From JAICSD01 sp963836665 (GTDB lineage Bacteria; Acidobacteriota; Vicinamibacteria; Vicinamibacterales; 2-12-FULL-66-21), in NCBI GenBank assembly GCA_963836665.1, contig CAWIKL010000001.1, positions 1,364,001 to 1,428,000 of the forward strand: a DNA stretch of 64,000 bases, read 5' to 3'. The translations under genes and the position numbers were made by a program. The notes beneath the pieces were generated by a model. It did not search any database. It was not told where the DNA came from and saw nothing but the letters and a program-made list of their open reading frames with translations. The stretch's first letter is position 1; every line of letters starts with the position of its first letter. This document shows positions 16,450 to 25,451 of this stretch, in pieces.

Positions 16450-19029
16450 TCAGAAACCGACACCCATCTGGAACTGCACAGCCCTCGGCGTCACGAAGTG
16501 GGTGCCGCTGAACGTCGACAGGAAGTTGTAGAGCGCATCCTTGTTGGTCAGGTTGATCACTGTCAGCCTGGCACGGACCTTCGCCCGGCTCGTGTGAAAC
16601 AGGTTGTCGACACCAATGCCGAGGTCGAAGAGATGGCGCGGTGCGATCCGGGGCGGATTGGTGACGTCGTCTTCGGTGCCCTCGGCGGGAATCCTGAGTC
16701 GCGTAGCGCCACCGCCCGAGTCACAGGTCGTGATCGGATTCTCTCGCGTCGCGACGGTGTTGTCGCAGAAGAACCCGATGGCCGCCTGCTGCTCGCCGCT
16801 CAGCGCCAGCGCGTCCGCGATGCTGCCGACCGACCCCGCGACGAGGCCCGAGTCATACCTCCAGCTGAGCGCCGCCCACGCACCCACTGGCTTGGCGAAG
16901 GCGTACTGAAAATTCGCCGTCGCGTTGAACTTCTGGTCGTGATCGATGCGGAAGTCGCCACTTGGCGCCTGCACGAGAATGCCGCCGACACCGGGAGGCG
17001 AGAAGATCGCGTTGGTGTGCGCCATCACGACGAAGGCACTGAACCCCTTGTGCTCGACGATATTGATGCGTCCCGTGAAACCGTCGAGACGAGAACGCTC
17101 CCACGCGATCGGAAAGGCGATGGGCGTATCGAAGAGGACGCCGAAGTCGTAGGCATTCTTGGTGTGCTTGACGAAGTAGCCGAAGTCGGCAACCAGCCAG
17201 CGGCCGAGGGCCTGCTGCATGCCGAACTCGCCCTGGTTGCGGATGCCGGGCGGTGGCGGCTGCCCGTCGCCGAATACGCCGCCGGCGTTGTAGCCTGCCG
17301 AGAGCAGCAGGTTCTCGTTGTAGGGCGTTTCCATGGTGCGCCCGTACGAGGCGCGCAGCACCGTGCCGCTGCCGGGCACGGCATACGAGACGCCGAGCCG
17401 GGGTTGCGCCTGCGTCTCGGTGCTCAAGCCAGCGTAGTGGTCGACGCGCACCCCGAGCATGAAATCGGCATTCCCCGCCTTGATGTCGTCCTGGACGTAG
17501 ATCGCTTGCTGGTTGATTGTCTTGTTCGCCGCGTAGTTGAACGCCGAACCGCCGCGTGACAGGTCATAGGCGACCAGCGCGTCGTTGAAATCCGGGTTCG
17601 CACTCAGCCCACCCGTGCACTGGCTCGGGCTGGTCAACCCGGTATCGTTCGACGGCGTACCGTCGGCGAACAGGCATGGCGAATTGACGGTCGGGTCGGT
17701 GAGGCCCAGCGTAAATTGCTCATCGAGCCTGGTCGCCGCGATCGAGACCCCGAACTTGAGGTTGTGGCCGGCGACCGTATGCGCGAGATCGGCCTTGACC
17801 CCGATGTTGGTCAGATGGCGATTCTGCGACACGCTGGCGGGCGTGTCGGCGAACGGATCCGCGCTTGGCGTGTAGGTCAGGTGGTCGCGGCGCACGAAGA
17901 AGTTGGCCGTGAACAGGTTGCTGTTACCAATTACCTGCGAGTAGCCGGGCGCGATGTTGAAGGTGTCGATCTGCTGGTGCTGGTTCTGGCCCAGGTCGTT
18001 CTGGTCGTAGGTGTTGGGCACATCGAAAGACGAACGCGCCGCCTGGACATTGAGATGAAACGTCGCGGTCTGGCCCGTGTGCGCGTCCACGCGATCGAAG
18101 AGCGACAGGTTGTGCCCGTGATCGTGCAGCGCGTCGAACTCGGGCGGATCGAGGTAGCGATCGGTCGAGAGGCCGGTGATCGACAGGAAGTTGCCGACCG
18201 AGTGAGACCCGGCGCCGAAGTTGGCGTCGAAGGTCGGGCTCGAGAACGTTCCATAGCCAACCGACACCGTGCCGGTCGGCTTGGGCTGGTCGAGCCCGGA
18301 CTTGGTGACGATGTGCACGACGAGGCTGCTCTTGTCGCCGTACTCAGCCGGGGCGACGCCGGTGATGACCTCCATCGACTGCACGGCATCGGGTGAGATC
18401 TGGTTCGAATAGATGCGGCTCTGCTGATCGGTTACTGGCTGGTTGTCGATCGAGAACTGCGTTTGCGCGTGATCGCCGACGGGATGAAAGAAACCGTTGG
18501 AATCGGCGACGACGCCAGGCGATGCCATGGTCACGACCTGGTTCAATCCGATCGAGCTGGACTGGAGCGGCAGCTTCACGATCAGGTTCTGGTCGACGTC
18601 GGTGTGCGCGGACGGATCGCGTTCGATCAGAGGTTCCGAGTGGCCGATGACCGAGACGGCTTCCGACGTGCCCGCCAGCTGCAGCGCCACGCCGACGTCG
18701 ATCGGCACGGCGCTGCGCACGTCGACCTCGGTCACGAACGGCGCAAACCCGTCGGCGGTGACCTGGAGGTGATAGTGGTTCGGCGGCAGGTTGCGGAACA
18801 CAAATTTGCCGTCTGCGCCGGTGCTGGTACTGCGCTTCAGCCCGCTGACCGGGTTGCTCAATTCGACCGCGACCGCGGCCATGGCTCCGCCGGTCGGATC
18901 CTTGACGATGCCCTGAACCGTGCCGGCGCCGCCCAACTCCTGTCCGGCCGCGGCCGATACCTGCGCACCTGCGATGAGGGCCATCGCGAGAAATACTCTG
19001 ACGCACTGACTGTTCGAGTCTCTGAACAT
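16450..19029 (-). CDS. TonB-dependent receptor with carboxypeptidase-regulatory domain
   Basis: 859 residues, intact. Signal peptide MFRDSNSQCVRVFLAMALIA... ends near AAAGQE; a CarboxypepD_reg sandwich spans about 40-115 (GIVKDPTGGAMAAVAVEL... DGKFVFRNLPP), then the plug (SIDNQPVTDQQSR, VITGVAPAEYGDKSS) and a 22-strand-type barrel ending QFQMGVGF with the terminal Phe used by the BAM complex. Smaller than the Oar-like receptor at the left edge and unlike it in plug sequence. Start ATG 19029 begins the signal peptide; GAGAGG lies about 11 nt upstream. Divergent from the LytS/LytTR pair, which may control it. Ligand unknown. Confidence 0.9.
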   Translation of the reverse strand: MFRDSNSQCVRVFLAMALIAGAQVSAAAGQELGGAGTVQGIVKDPTGGAMAAVAVELSNPVSGLKRSTSTGADGKFVFRNLPPNHYHLQVTADGFAPFVTEVDVRSAVPIDVGVALQLAGTSEAVSVIGHSEPLIERDPSAHTDVDQNLIVKLPLQSSSIGLNQVVTMASPGVVADSNGFFHPVGDHAQTQFSIDNQPVTDQQSRIYSNQISPDAVQSMEVITGVAPAEYGDKSSLVVHIVTKSGLDQPKPTGTVSVGYGTFSSPTFDANFGAGSHSVGNFLSITGLSTDRYLDPPEFDALHDHGHNLSLFDRVDAHTGQTATFHLNVQAARSSFDVPNTYDQNDLGQNQHQQIDTFNIAPGYSQVIGNSNLFTANFFVRRDHLTYTPSADPFADTPASVSQNRHLTNIGVKADLAHTVAGHNLKFGVSIAATRLDEQFTLGLTDPTVNSPCLFADGTPSNDTGLTSPSQCTGGLSANPDFNDALVAYDLSRGGSAFNYAANKTINQQAIYVQDDIKAGNADFMLGVRVDHYAGLSTETQAQPRLGVSYAVPGSGTVLRASYGRTMETPYNENLLLSAGYNAGGVFGDGQPPPPGIRNQGEFGMQQALGRWLVADFGYFVKHTKNAYDFGVLFDTPIAFPIAWERSRLDGFTGRINIVEHKGFSAFVVMAHTNAIFSPPGVGGILVQAPSGDFRIDHDQKFNATANFQYAFAKPVGAWAALSWRYDSGLVAGSVGSIADALALSGEQQAAIGFFCDNTVATRENPITTCDSGGGATRLRIPAEGTEDDVTNPPRIAPRHLFDLGIGVDNLFHTSRAKVRARLTVINLTNKDALYNFLSTFSGTHFVTPRAVQFQMGVGF

Positions 19030-19257
19030 ATGATGTCGCGCCTCTCTCGACGACGGTAACAACCGGCGGCGCGATATCCGACTGGAACCATATGGACGGC
19101 CCGTGGCGGCCGATGAACGCCCGGTTCGACACGATGAGCGGTCGGATGGCGTAGTCTGGAGTCGTGAGCGCCATTCATTGGCTGATGCGACCATCCATCC
19201 GGCTGAAACAACCGCTCATGCCCTTGCTGCTGCGGAACGGCCTGCGAAGGACATAGT

Positions 19258-21186
19258 GTGAGCGCGGCAGCGCCGATGAGTGAACTTCTCAACCTCGTGG
19301 GCCTCAGCGCCGGCGTGGGGCTCTACGCGATGCTCCTCGCCATGGTCGTGCGCGGGGCGCCGCGGCGAGTCGGGCCGGCGCGGTTCGATCCGCTTCTCCT
19401 CGGGACCGCGGTGCTCGGCCTGACCTGGAACCTGTGCGCGCTGCCCGCCTACGAACTGCCGAAGGTCGGTGTCGACGGCCCGTTTCCGTTCCTCGCGGCC
19501 ATGGGATTCAGCGCCCTCGGTTTCCTGCCCGCGGTCGTCGTGCATTCGGTCTTGCGCGGCAAACGGCCCGGGCTGGCCACGGCGCTCAGGCGAGCGTTGA
19601 CGCTGATCGCCTACGGTGTCAGCACCATTGCCGCCGTCATGCACGTTCGCGACGCGGCCTCCGGCGGAGCCGTCCCGTCAGTGCTCGCCATGCGCGCGCT
19701 GACCTACACCTACGTCGCGCTGGTGGTGCCGGTCGCCGCAACCACGCGGGGACAGCCAGGGTCACGGCGCGCATTGTGGGTCGCGGCGCTGGCCGCATTC
19801 GCGGTCTCGGCGCTGCACCTGAGCAGCTTGCATCGGGGCGACGCTTCGTGGCCGGTCGAGCTGCTCGGCCATCACGCGTCGTTGCCGCTGGCCTTCGCGA
19901 TCCTCTATCAGGACTACCCGTTTGCATTGGCGGATCTCTTCCTCAAACGGGCGCTGGCGTTGTTGGCGCTCCTGGCCGTCGCCTTCGCCGCCATCGTCTT
20001 GTTCGGGGGCTACTCCCCTGCGTTCGCTCAGCTCGGCCCGCAGCAGGTCGGTCTCCTGGCAACGCTGTGGGTGGCGACGGCGCTCGCCTATCCGGCGCTG
20101 CGGCGATCGACCGCATGGTTCGTCGACGCCGTGGTCCTGCGCCGGCCCGACTACCGCACGCTGCGCAGCTCGGTGTCGCGGCGGGTGCAGGCTCACGATG
20201 ACATCGACGCGCTGCTGTCCGATCTGTGCGCACAGCTGCGGCCCGCGTTGAGCGCCCGCCGCGTTGGCTGGGCGCCGTGGACGCACGATAGCGGCGACTC
20301 CGCCGCAGTATTCGTCCAGGGAGACGAGCTCCTCGTCGTCATTGCGACGACGGACACGCCGCGCTATGCGATCACCGTCGGTGAAGTGACTGGCGGGCGA
20401 CGCTTTCTCTCCGACGACCTGGCCACGCTCGACGCGCTGGCGGCGGTTGCGGCGCGGCGCATCGACGCCATCCGCATCACGCAGGAGCGCTACGAGCGTG
20501 AGCTTCGCGACCAGGAGATGGAAAAGCTGGCGACGGAGGCAGAACTGCGCGCCCTGCGCGCACAGCTCAATCCACACTTCCTTTTCAATGCGCTGACCAC
20601 GATCGGCCACCTCATCCAGACGGCCCCGCCGCGCGCGCTCGAAACACTCCTGCGCCTCACGGCGCTGTTGCGCGCCGTGCTGCGCTCCGAGGGAGAATTC
20701 ACCACCCTCGGACGGGAGATGGAGATGGTGGCGGCCTACCTCGACATCGAGCGGGCGCGGTTCGAGTGGCGGTTGCGGACAACGCTCGACGTGCCGCCGC
20801 CGCTGGCGTCGGTGCGGGTACCGCCGCTGCTCTTGCAGCCGCTGGTCGAAAACGCCGTCAAACACGGCATTTCGCGGCGCCGCGACGGCGGCGCGTTGTC
20901 AGTACGAGCGCGGATCGAGCAGAACAGGTCCGGCGCTTCCCAGCTCGTGCTGACCGTGTCTGACACCGGCGCCGGCGCGGATCACGATGATCTCCGCCGC
21001 GGACGGATGCGTGGCGTCGGCCTGCAGAACGTGGAACGACGGCTCGCCTGCCACTACGGCGACGCCGCGTCCTTGACAATCGACAGCGGCGTCGATACCG
21101 GGACGACCGTGGAGATTCGGGTGCCGCTCGACCGAACGGCCGTCGTCGACAGCCATGCCGAACTGAACGGGGTCGCCCGGCGATGA
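19258..21186 (+). CDS. LytS-type sensor histidine kinase
   Basis: 642 residues. About seven or eight hydrophobic segments fill residues 10-280, followed by a GAF-like region (about 300-410), a short coiled coil (RYERELRDQEMEKLATEAELRALR, abbreviated) and the His_kinase (PF06580-type) domain with LNPHFLFNALTTIGHL, whose His is the phosphoacceptor. The ATPase has LLLQPLVENAVKHG (N box) and GRMRGVGLQNVERRL (G box). GTG start with AAGGA 7 nt upstream. Overlaps the response regulator by 4 nt. The membrane sensor region may detect a lipid or envelope signal; unknown. Confidence 0.92.
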   Translation: MSAAAPMSELLNLVGLSAGVGLYAMLLAMVVRGAPRRVGPARFDPLLLGTAVLGLTWNLCALPAYELPKVGVDGPFPFLAAMGFSALGFLPAVVVHSVLRGKRPGLATALRRALTLIAYGVSTIAAVMHVRDAASGGAVPSVLAMRALTYTYVALVVPVAATTRGQPGSRRALWVAALAAFAVSALHLSSLHRGDASWPVELLGHHASLPLAFAILYQDYPFALADLFLKRALALLALLAVAFAAIVLFGGYSPAFAQLGPQQVGLLATLWVATALAYPALRRSTAWFVDAVVLRRPDYRTLRSSVSRRVQAHDDIDALLSDLCAQLRPALSARRVGWAPWTHDSGDSAAVFVQGDELLVVIATTDTPRYAITVGEVTGGRRFLSDDLATLDALAAVAARRIDAIRITQERYERELRDQEMEKLATEAELRALRAQLNPHFLFNALTTIGHLIQTAPPRALETLLRLTALLRAVLRSEGEFTTLGREMEMVAAYLDIERARFEWRLRTTLDVPPPLASVRVPPLLLQPLVENAVKHGISRRRDGGALSVRARIEQNRSGASQLVLTVSDTGAGADHDDLRRGRMRGVGLQNVERRLACHYGDAASLTIDSGVDTGTTVEIRVPLDRTAVVDSHAELNGVARR

Positions 21187-21965
21187 CAGCGCGCCTGCGC
21201 GTCATCGTCGCCGACGACGAGCGGCCGGCGCGTGCGTTTCTGCTGGCGCTGCTGCGAGGCTTCGACGACGTGCTGGTCGTCGGTGAGGCGGCGACAGGAC
21301 GAGAGGCCGTGGTGCTGATCGAGCGCGAGCGGCCGGACCTCGCGCTGCTCGACTGGCAGATGCCGGAGCTTGACGGCATTGGCGTAGTCAGGTCGCTCAA
21401 GAAACAGGATCTGCCGCTGATCGCCTTCGTGACCGCCTATGACGAGTACGCGGTGCGCGCGTTCGAGGTCAACGCGGTCGACTACCTGCTCAAGCCGGTC
21501 GAGAAGTCACGGCTGCGCGAAGCGATCAACCGCGCGCAGGAGCGCGTCGAGCATGCCGAGATCATCGCCGACCAGGGCAGCCGCGTCGGCGCCGCAGTCG
21601 AGGCCTACGAGGCGGCGACGGCATCGCCGTACCTGGAGCGCATCCCGGTGCGACAGCGCGAGGAAGTCATCCTCGTAGCGGTCGGGCAGGTCGCTTCGAT
21701 CGTCGCCGAGGGGGAATTGCTCCACATCACGACGGTGGGCAAGGCGCGCTACACCATCACCTACCGGCTGAAGGACCTGGAACAACGGCTCGACCCAGCA
21801 CGATTCATACGCCTGGGGCGCGGGACGCTGGCCAATATCGATCTGATCGGTAAGGTTGGCGTGATGCCGGGCGGCACGCACGAGGCGATCCTGACGAACG
21901 GGCAGCGGCTGCAGGTCAGCCGCATCCAGTCGCGCATCCTGCGCCAGCGGCTGCTGAAGCTCTAA
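21183..21965 (+). CDS. LytTR-family response regulator
   Basis: 260 residues. Receiver domain with acidic pair DDE (11-13), phosphoacceptor Asp in LLDWQMPELDG (about 58), Thr in FVTAYDEYAVRAFE and Lys in DYLLKPV. The C-terminal LytTR DNA-binding domain (about 160-260) has EGELLHITTVGKARYTITYRL-like and FIRLGRGTLANIDLI elements. Coupled to the LytS-type kinase (ATGA overlap), so both act as one pair. Likely target is the divergent TonB receptor or its own operon. Confidence 0.95.
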   Translation: MTARLRVIVADDERPARAFLLALLRGFDDVLVVGEAATGREAVVLIERERPDLALLDWQMPELDGIGVVRSLKKQDLPLIAFVTAYDEYAVRAFEVNAVDYLLKPVEKSRLREAINRAQERVEHAEIIADQGSRVGAAVEAYEAATASPYLERIPVRQREEVILVAVGQVASIVAEGELLHITTVGKARYTITYRLKDLEQRLDPARFIRLGRGTLANIDLIGKVGVMPGGTHEAILTNGQRLQVSRIQSRILRQRLLKL

Positions 21966-22010
21966 GGGCAGGTCCCCAGACCGGAACTGTCCGTGCACCT
22001 GGAGCGATGA

Positions 22011-23225
22011 CTAGCGGCCGACGGCCTGCACCTCAGCAAGAATGTCGTCGCTGGTGAGTACGGTCGAGGATGCCTTTGCCCTGGTGAAGATCCGATCGAC
22101 GAGCTCGTCGGACGCCGTGTAGCCGTGTCGCTCGAGCCAGAAGATGACGTTCGATTTTCCCGACATCGGCCCGACCTCGATCTCCTGCGCCCGTCCGACC
22201 AGCTTGGCGGGAACGCCCGAGTAGACGGTGTCGGCGAGTTCCTTGTCGCCCTTGCGAAACGCCTTGATGACGGCCGCCGCGTGGACGCCGGTCGCGGTGC
22301 GGAACGCGTCGCGCCCGACGATCGGGTAGTTTGCGGGGATCGGAACGCCGGTTGCGGCCGACACCGCCTCGCAGTACTCGCACAGCGCCGACAAATCGCG
22401 CTCGATATAGCCCATGAGTACCAAGTTCATCAGCAGCGCGTCCATCGGCGTGTTGCCGACGCGCTCACCGATGCCGATCGCGGTGCCATGCAGGCGTGTC
22501 GCGCCGGCGTCGAGCGCGGCCAGCGTGTTGATGACGGCGAAGTCGCGATCGCGATGGCCGTGCCAGTCGATGCCGACACCGCCGCCGCAGTCTTCGACCA
22601 CGCTCGAGATGAAGCGAACGACCGCGGCGGCGCCATGCGGGGTGGCGTGGCCGACCGTATCCGAGACGCACACGCGCCTGGCGCCGGCGCGGATCGCGGT
22701 CGAGTAGAGCGCGCGCAGCGAATCAGGATCGGCGCGCGTCGTATCCTCGGTGACGTACATGACCGGCAGCCCTTCGCCAACGGCGAAGGAGACGGCTTCC
22801 TCGGTCAGTTTGAGCAGCTGATCGAGCGTCCACCCTTCCGCGTACTGGCGCAGCGGACTGGAGCCGATGAACGTGCAGGCCTCGATGGCGAGCCCCGTGC
22901 GCTGCGCGATCTCGACGATGGGCCTGATGTCGGCGATCACGGTGCGCGCCGCGCAGTTGGCGGCGACGTGCAGCCGCTGATCGACGATCTCCTTGGCCAG
23001 CCGTTCGACGTCGCGGACCACGTGCGGTCCGGCGCCGGGAAGGCCGATATCCGCGGTGTCGATGCCGAGGCGATCGATGAGGTGCAGGACGCGCAGCTTC
23101 TCGTCCAGCGACGGCGTCCGCACAGACGGCGACTGCAGCCCGTCGCGCAGCGTTTCATCGTCGAGCAGGACCGCGCGCGGCGTCACCGGCTCGGTCCTGT
23201 TCCAGTCGTGAATCAGCGGGTGCAT
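22011..23225 (-). CDS. 2-isopropylmalate synthase / homocitrate synthase-like acyltransferase
   Basis: 404 residues of the DRE-TIM (HMGL-like) family that condenses acetyl-CoA with a 2-oxo acid. LLDDETLRDGLQSPSV carries the DxTLRDGxQ motif; HGHRDRDFAVINTLAALDAGATRLHGTAIGIGERVGN-type region (here cited as IDWHGHRD and IGERVGNTPMD) carries the metal HxH ligands. There is no C-terminal LeuA dimerisation/regulatory domain, so it is a short form and probably not leucine-inhibited. Start ATG 23225 was chosen because homology begins there; the open frame extends upstream only as antisense noise. Seventeen bases downstream of the small membrane protein gene. Substrate is undecided. Confidence 0.85.
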   Translation of the reverse strand: MHPLIHDWNRTEPVTPRAVLLDDETLRDGLQSPSVRTPSLDEKLRVLHLIDRLGIDTADIGLPGAGPHVVRDVERLAKEIVDQRLHVAANCAARTVIADIRPIVEIAQRTGLAIEACTFIGSSPLRQYAEGWTLDQLLKLTEEAVSFAVGEGLPVMYVTEDTTRADPDSLRALYSTAIRAGARRVCVSDTVGHATPHGAAAVVRFISSVVEDCGGGVGIDWHGHRDRDFAVINTLAALDAGATRLHGTAIGIGERVGNTPMDALLMNLVLMGYIERDLSALCEYCEAVSAATGVPIPANYPIVGRDAFRTATGVHAAAVIKAFRKGDKELADTVYSGVPAKLVGRAQEIEVGPMSGKSNVIFWLERHGYTASDELVDRIFTRAKASSTVLTSDDILAEVQAVGR

Positions 23226-23242
23226 GTCACGTCTTCGCGGGA

Positions 23243-23542
23243 CTACGGCTTGTGGACGAGATAGCGGCGGTAGGTGTGCATGGTTGCGATACCGGCGAGG
23301 AAGACGCCGAACGACCAGGCGGTGGAGAATGCGACGGCGTCGACGCGGCCGCGGCGGAGGTACTGCCGCAGGTCGACGCCGCGGCCCGGAGCCGCGCGCC
23401 CTTCCGCGACTTCGACCAGGTAGCCGCGAACCGTGTCGTGCATGCGCATGTCGTAGACGCCGTTCCACACCACGAAGGCGAGGGCGAACCAGAGGATCAG
23501 CAGGCGGCGTTCGATCTTGGCCAAGGAACGGCCATCGGTCAT
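23243..23542 (-). CDS. Small two-helix membrane protein, unknown
   Basis: 99 residues, not recognised. Hydrophobic helices at about 12-31 (RLLILWFALAFVVWNGVY) and 72-89 (FSTAWSFGVFLAGIATM) flank a polar loop with DVRMHD-like and DLRQYLRRGRVD segments. It overlaps the end of the SpoIIE phosphatase by 4 nt and precedes the isopropylmalate-synthase-like gene by 17 nt, so it is cotranscribed with both. Could be an anchor for the phosphatase; inference only. Confidence 0.7.
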   Translation of the reverse strand: MTDGRSLAKIERRLLILWFALAFVVWNGVYDMRMHDTVRGYLVEVAEGRAAPGRGVDLRQYLRRGRVDAVAFSTAWSFGVFLAGIATMHTYRRYLVHKP

Positions 23543-25152
23543 TGGACGCCGTAACGCAGAACGAGCGCGGTGATGTCGTCGCTCTGCGGCGCCCCCTTGG
23601 TGAAGGCGCGGACGTCGGCGAAGATGGCGTTGAGGAAGTCCGCCGGTGCGGCGCCGCGGTTCTTCTCGGCGACGCCGATGATGCGCTCCTCGCCGTACTC
23701 GTCGCCTGAGGCCGACATCGCCTCGGACACGCCGTCACTGAAGACGATCAACCAGTCGCCAGGTGCCAGGCTGACCGTCTCTTCCTGGAACTGCGCCCCC
23801 TCGAACAGGCCGACGATCGGGCCGCCGACCTCGAGCCGGCGGACGCCGCCGCTACCGATGACGAGCGGCGGATTGTGGCCGGCATTGCAGTAGGTGAGGC
23901 GGCCGTCCGGCTCGAGCGTGCCGTACATCAGCGTGACGAAGCGGGACTCGATGCCGCGCTTGTAGAGCGCCAGGTTGACGCGCGCGATCGTCTGGCACGG
24001 GGTGTCGGCGGCGGCGGCCTGGGCGGCGAAGATCCCCTGCATCATGGCGCTGAGCAGCGCGGCGGGCGGGCCCTTGCCGGCGACGTCGCCGAGCGCGAAG
24101 CCGAAGGCGCCGCCCGGCAGATCGACGTAGTCGTAGAAATCGCCACCGATCGAGCGGCATGGCAGCGACGACGCCGCGGTCTTGAAGAACGTGCCGGAGT
24201 GCCCGGTCTTGGGGAGCAGCGCCTGCTGGATCTCGGCCGCGATCCGCATCTCCTGCTCCATCTTCGCCTTCTCCATCGTCTCGCGATAGAGGCGGGCGTT
24301 TTCGATGGCGACGGCAGCTTCGGTGGCAAGCGTTTCGAGCGCGCCGCGGGTCGAACCGGACAGGAACGAGCCCTTCTCGCGGCTGTCGAGATAGAGCACG
24401 CCGATGCGCCGCTCACCGCCGAACGCGTCATCCTGACGATCGACGTAGCGCACGAGCTTGAGCGGGACGCACTGGACGTTGCGGATGCCGAGCGCGACCG
24501 TACCCATGTGGACGTTGGCGAGGTCGCCGTCGAGGAGGTCCGCGACGATCTTCGGCTCGCCGGTGCGGAAGACTTCCTCGGGAATCTTGCGGCTGGTCGC
24601 GAAGGTCGTGCCGGGCAGTGTCTGCTGGCGCCGTCCGCGCGCCAGCTTGAACTCGAGATCGTTGTCGGCGCCGGCCAGCATGATGAAGCCGCGCTCGGCG
24701 CCGGTGACCTCGATTGCCGAATCGAGGACGAGCGCCAGCACGTCGTCGAGCACGCGGCCACTGCCGAGCGCGCGCAGGCCGTCGAGGAGTGCCGCGATCT
24801 GGCGCAAGTCGCCGATCGCGGTGGTGGTGGCCTTGTCCTGGGCCGGGGCGGTGTCAGCGAGCAGAAACACGAGCTCGGCCCCCCCGGATCGGCCGAGCCG
24901 GATGCGGTCGCCGTGCGCGAGCGGACGCTCCGTCACCTGCTCGTCGTTCACGAACGTGCCGTAGCGCGACTGCTTATCGCGGACGAGGAACCCGGCCCCG
25001 GCGGTCACGATCTCGGCGTGGTCGCGCGAGACCTCGCTGCCGGCCAAGCGCAGGTCGTTGGTCTCGCGCCGGCCGATACCGAAGGCATCCTTCGCGATCG
25101 GCACGATGCGGCGGCCGAGGGCGTCGGTCACTTCGAGGCGAGCGTCAGGCAT
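23539..25152 (-). CDS. FHA-GAF-SpoIIE serine/threonine phosphatase
   Basis: 537 residues. An N-terminal FHA domain (about 5-95; GIGRR, SRDH and the NDEQ loop) binds phosphothreonine. A GAF domain (about 125-290) ends in a signalling helix (YRETMEKAKMEQEMRIAAEI). A PPM-type SpoIIE domain (about 310-535) has IGGDFYDY, ALGDVAGKGPPAALLSA, IVFSDGVSEAMS and the terminal SDDITALVLRY; the metal-binding aspartates are intact. It should dephosphorylate a partner such as an anti-anti-sigma factor in response to phospho-ligand and GAF ligand. The start overlaps the zinc-ribbon gene by 8 nt. Confidence 0.93.
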   Translation of the reverse strand: MPDARLEVTDALGRRIVPIAKDAFGIGRRETNDLRLAGSEVSRDHAEIVTAGAGFLVRDKQSRYGTFVNDEQVTERPLAHGDRIRLGRSGGAELVFLLADTAPAQDKATTTAIGDLRQIAALLDGLRALGSGRVLDDVLALVLDSAIEVTGAERGFIMLAGADNDLEFKLARGRRQQTLPGTTFATSRKIPEEVFRTGEPKIVADLLDGDLANVHMGTVALGIRNVQCVPLKLVRYVDRQDDAFGGERRIGVLYLDSREKGSFLSGSTRGALETLATEAAVAIENARLYRETMEKAKMEQEMRIAAEIQQALLPKTGHSGTFFKTAASSLPCRSIGGDFYDYVDLPGGAFGFALGDVAGKGPPAALLSAMMQGIFAAQAAAADTPCQTIARVNLALYKRGIESRFVTLMYGTLEPDGRLTYCNAGHNPPLVIGSGGVRRLEVGGPIVGLFEGAQFQEETVSLAPGDWLIVFSDGVSEAMSASGDEYGEERIIGVAEKNRGAAPADFLNAIFADVRAFTKGAPQSDDITALVLRYGVQ

Positions 25153-25426
25153 GAATTGCTGGAAAGTCTATCAAAACCGTCAGGGAATACACGGCGTCCT
25201 GGGACCAGGCGGGCTCGGGCGGCAACTCGAGACCGAGGACGTGATAGTGGCGCCCGAGGTACCAGGCCAGGACCAAGAGGATCACCACCACGGCGACTGG
25301 CAGGACGGGCGAGCGCCGGGGGCGGATTTCGGCGGGTTTCCTGGCGGGCTCGCTGGTCCCCGTCCCGCAGCGGTAACAGACAATGGCTTTATCGGCGATT
25401 TCGGTGCCGCAATTCCGGCAGAGCAT
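25145..25426 (-). CDS. Zinc-ribbon single-pass membrane protein
   Basis: 93 residues. MLCRNCGTEIADKAIVCYRCG is a CxxC...CxxC zinc ribbon at the very N terminus, followed by a basic linker, one transmembrane helix (about 41-57, VLPVAVVVILLVLAWYLG) and a short outer domain. Function unknown; such proteins often sit beside signalling phosphatases or kinases. First gene of a minus-strand operon with the SpoIIE phosphatase, with its own promoter-abutting ATG. Divergent from the efflux operon with 25 nt between the starts. Confidence 0.8.
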   Translation of the reverse strand: MLCRNCGTEIADKAIVCYRCGTGTSEPARKPAEIRPRRSPVLPVAVVVILLVLAWYLGRHYHVLGLELPPEPAWSQDAVYSLTVLIDFPAIHA

Positions 25427-25432
25427 CTACGG

Positions 25433-25438
25433 ATGATA
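25433..25438 (-). promoter_or_regulatory. -10 element of leaderless promoter for the zinc-ribbon gene
   Basis: Minus-strand TATCAT, 6 nt, ATG 25426. On the opposite strand the overlapping TACAAT (25437-25442) lies 9 nt before GTG 25452, so one short gap may serve both directions. Confidence 0.4.
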
Positions 25439-25451
25439 CAATCCCGGTAAA

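Noticed and set aside
23226..23738. N-terminal extension of the isopropylmalate-synthase-like protein
   Set aside because: Out-of-frame reading of the SpoIIE phosphatase and small membrane gene; enzyme homology starts at 23225.
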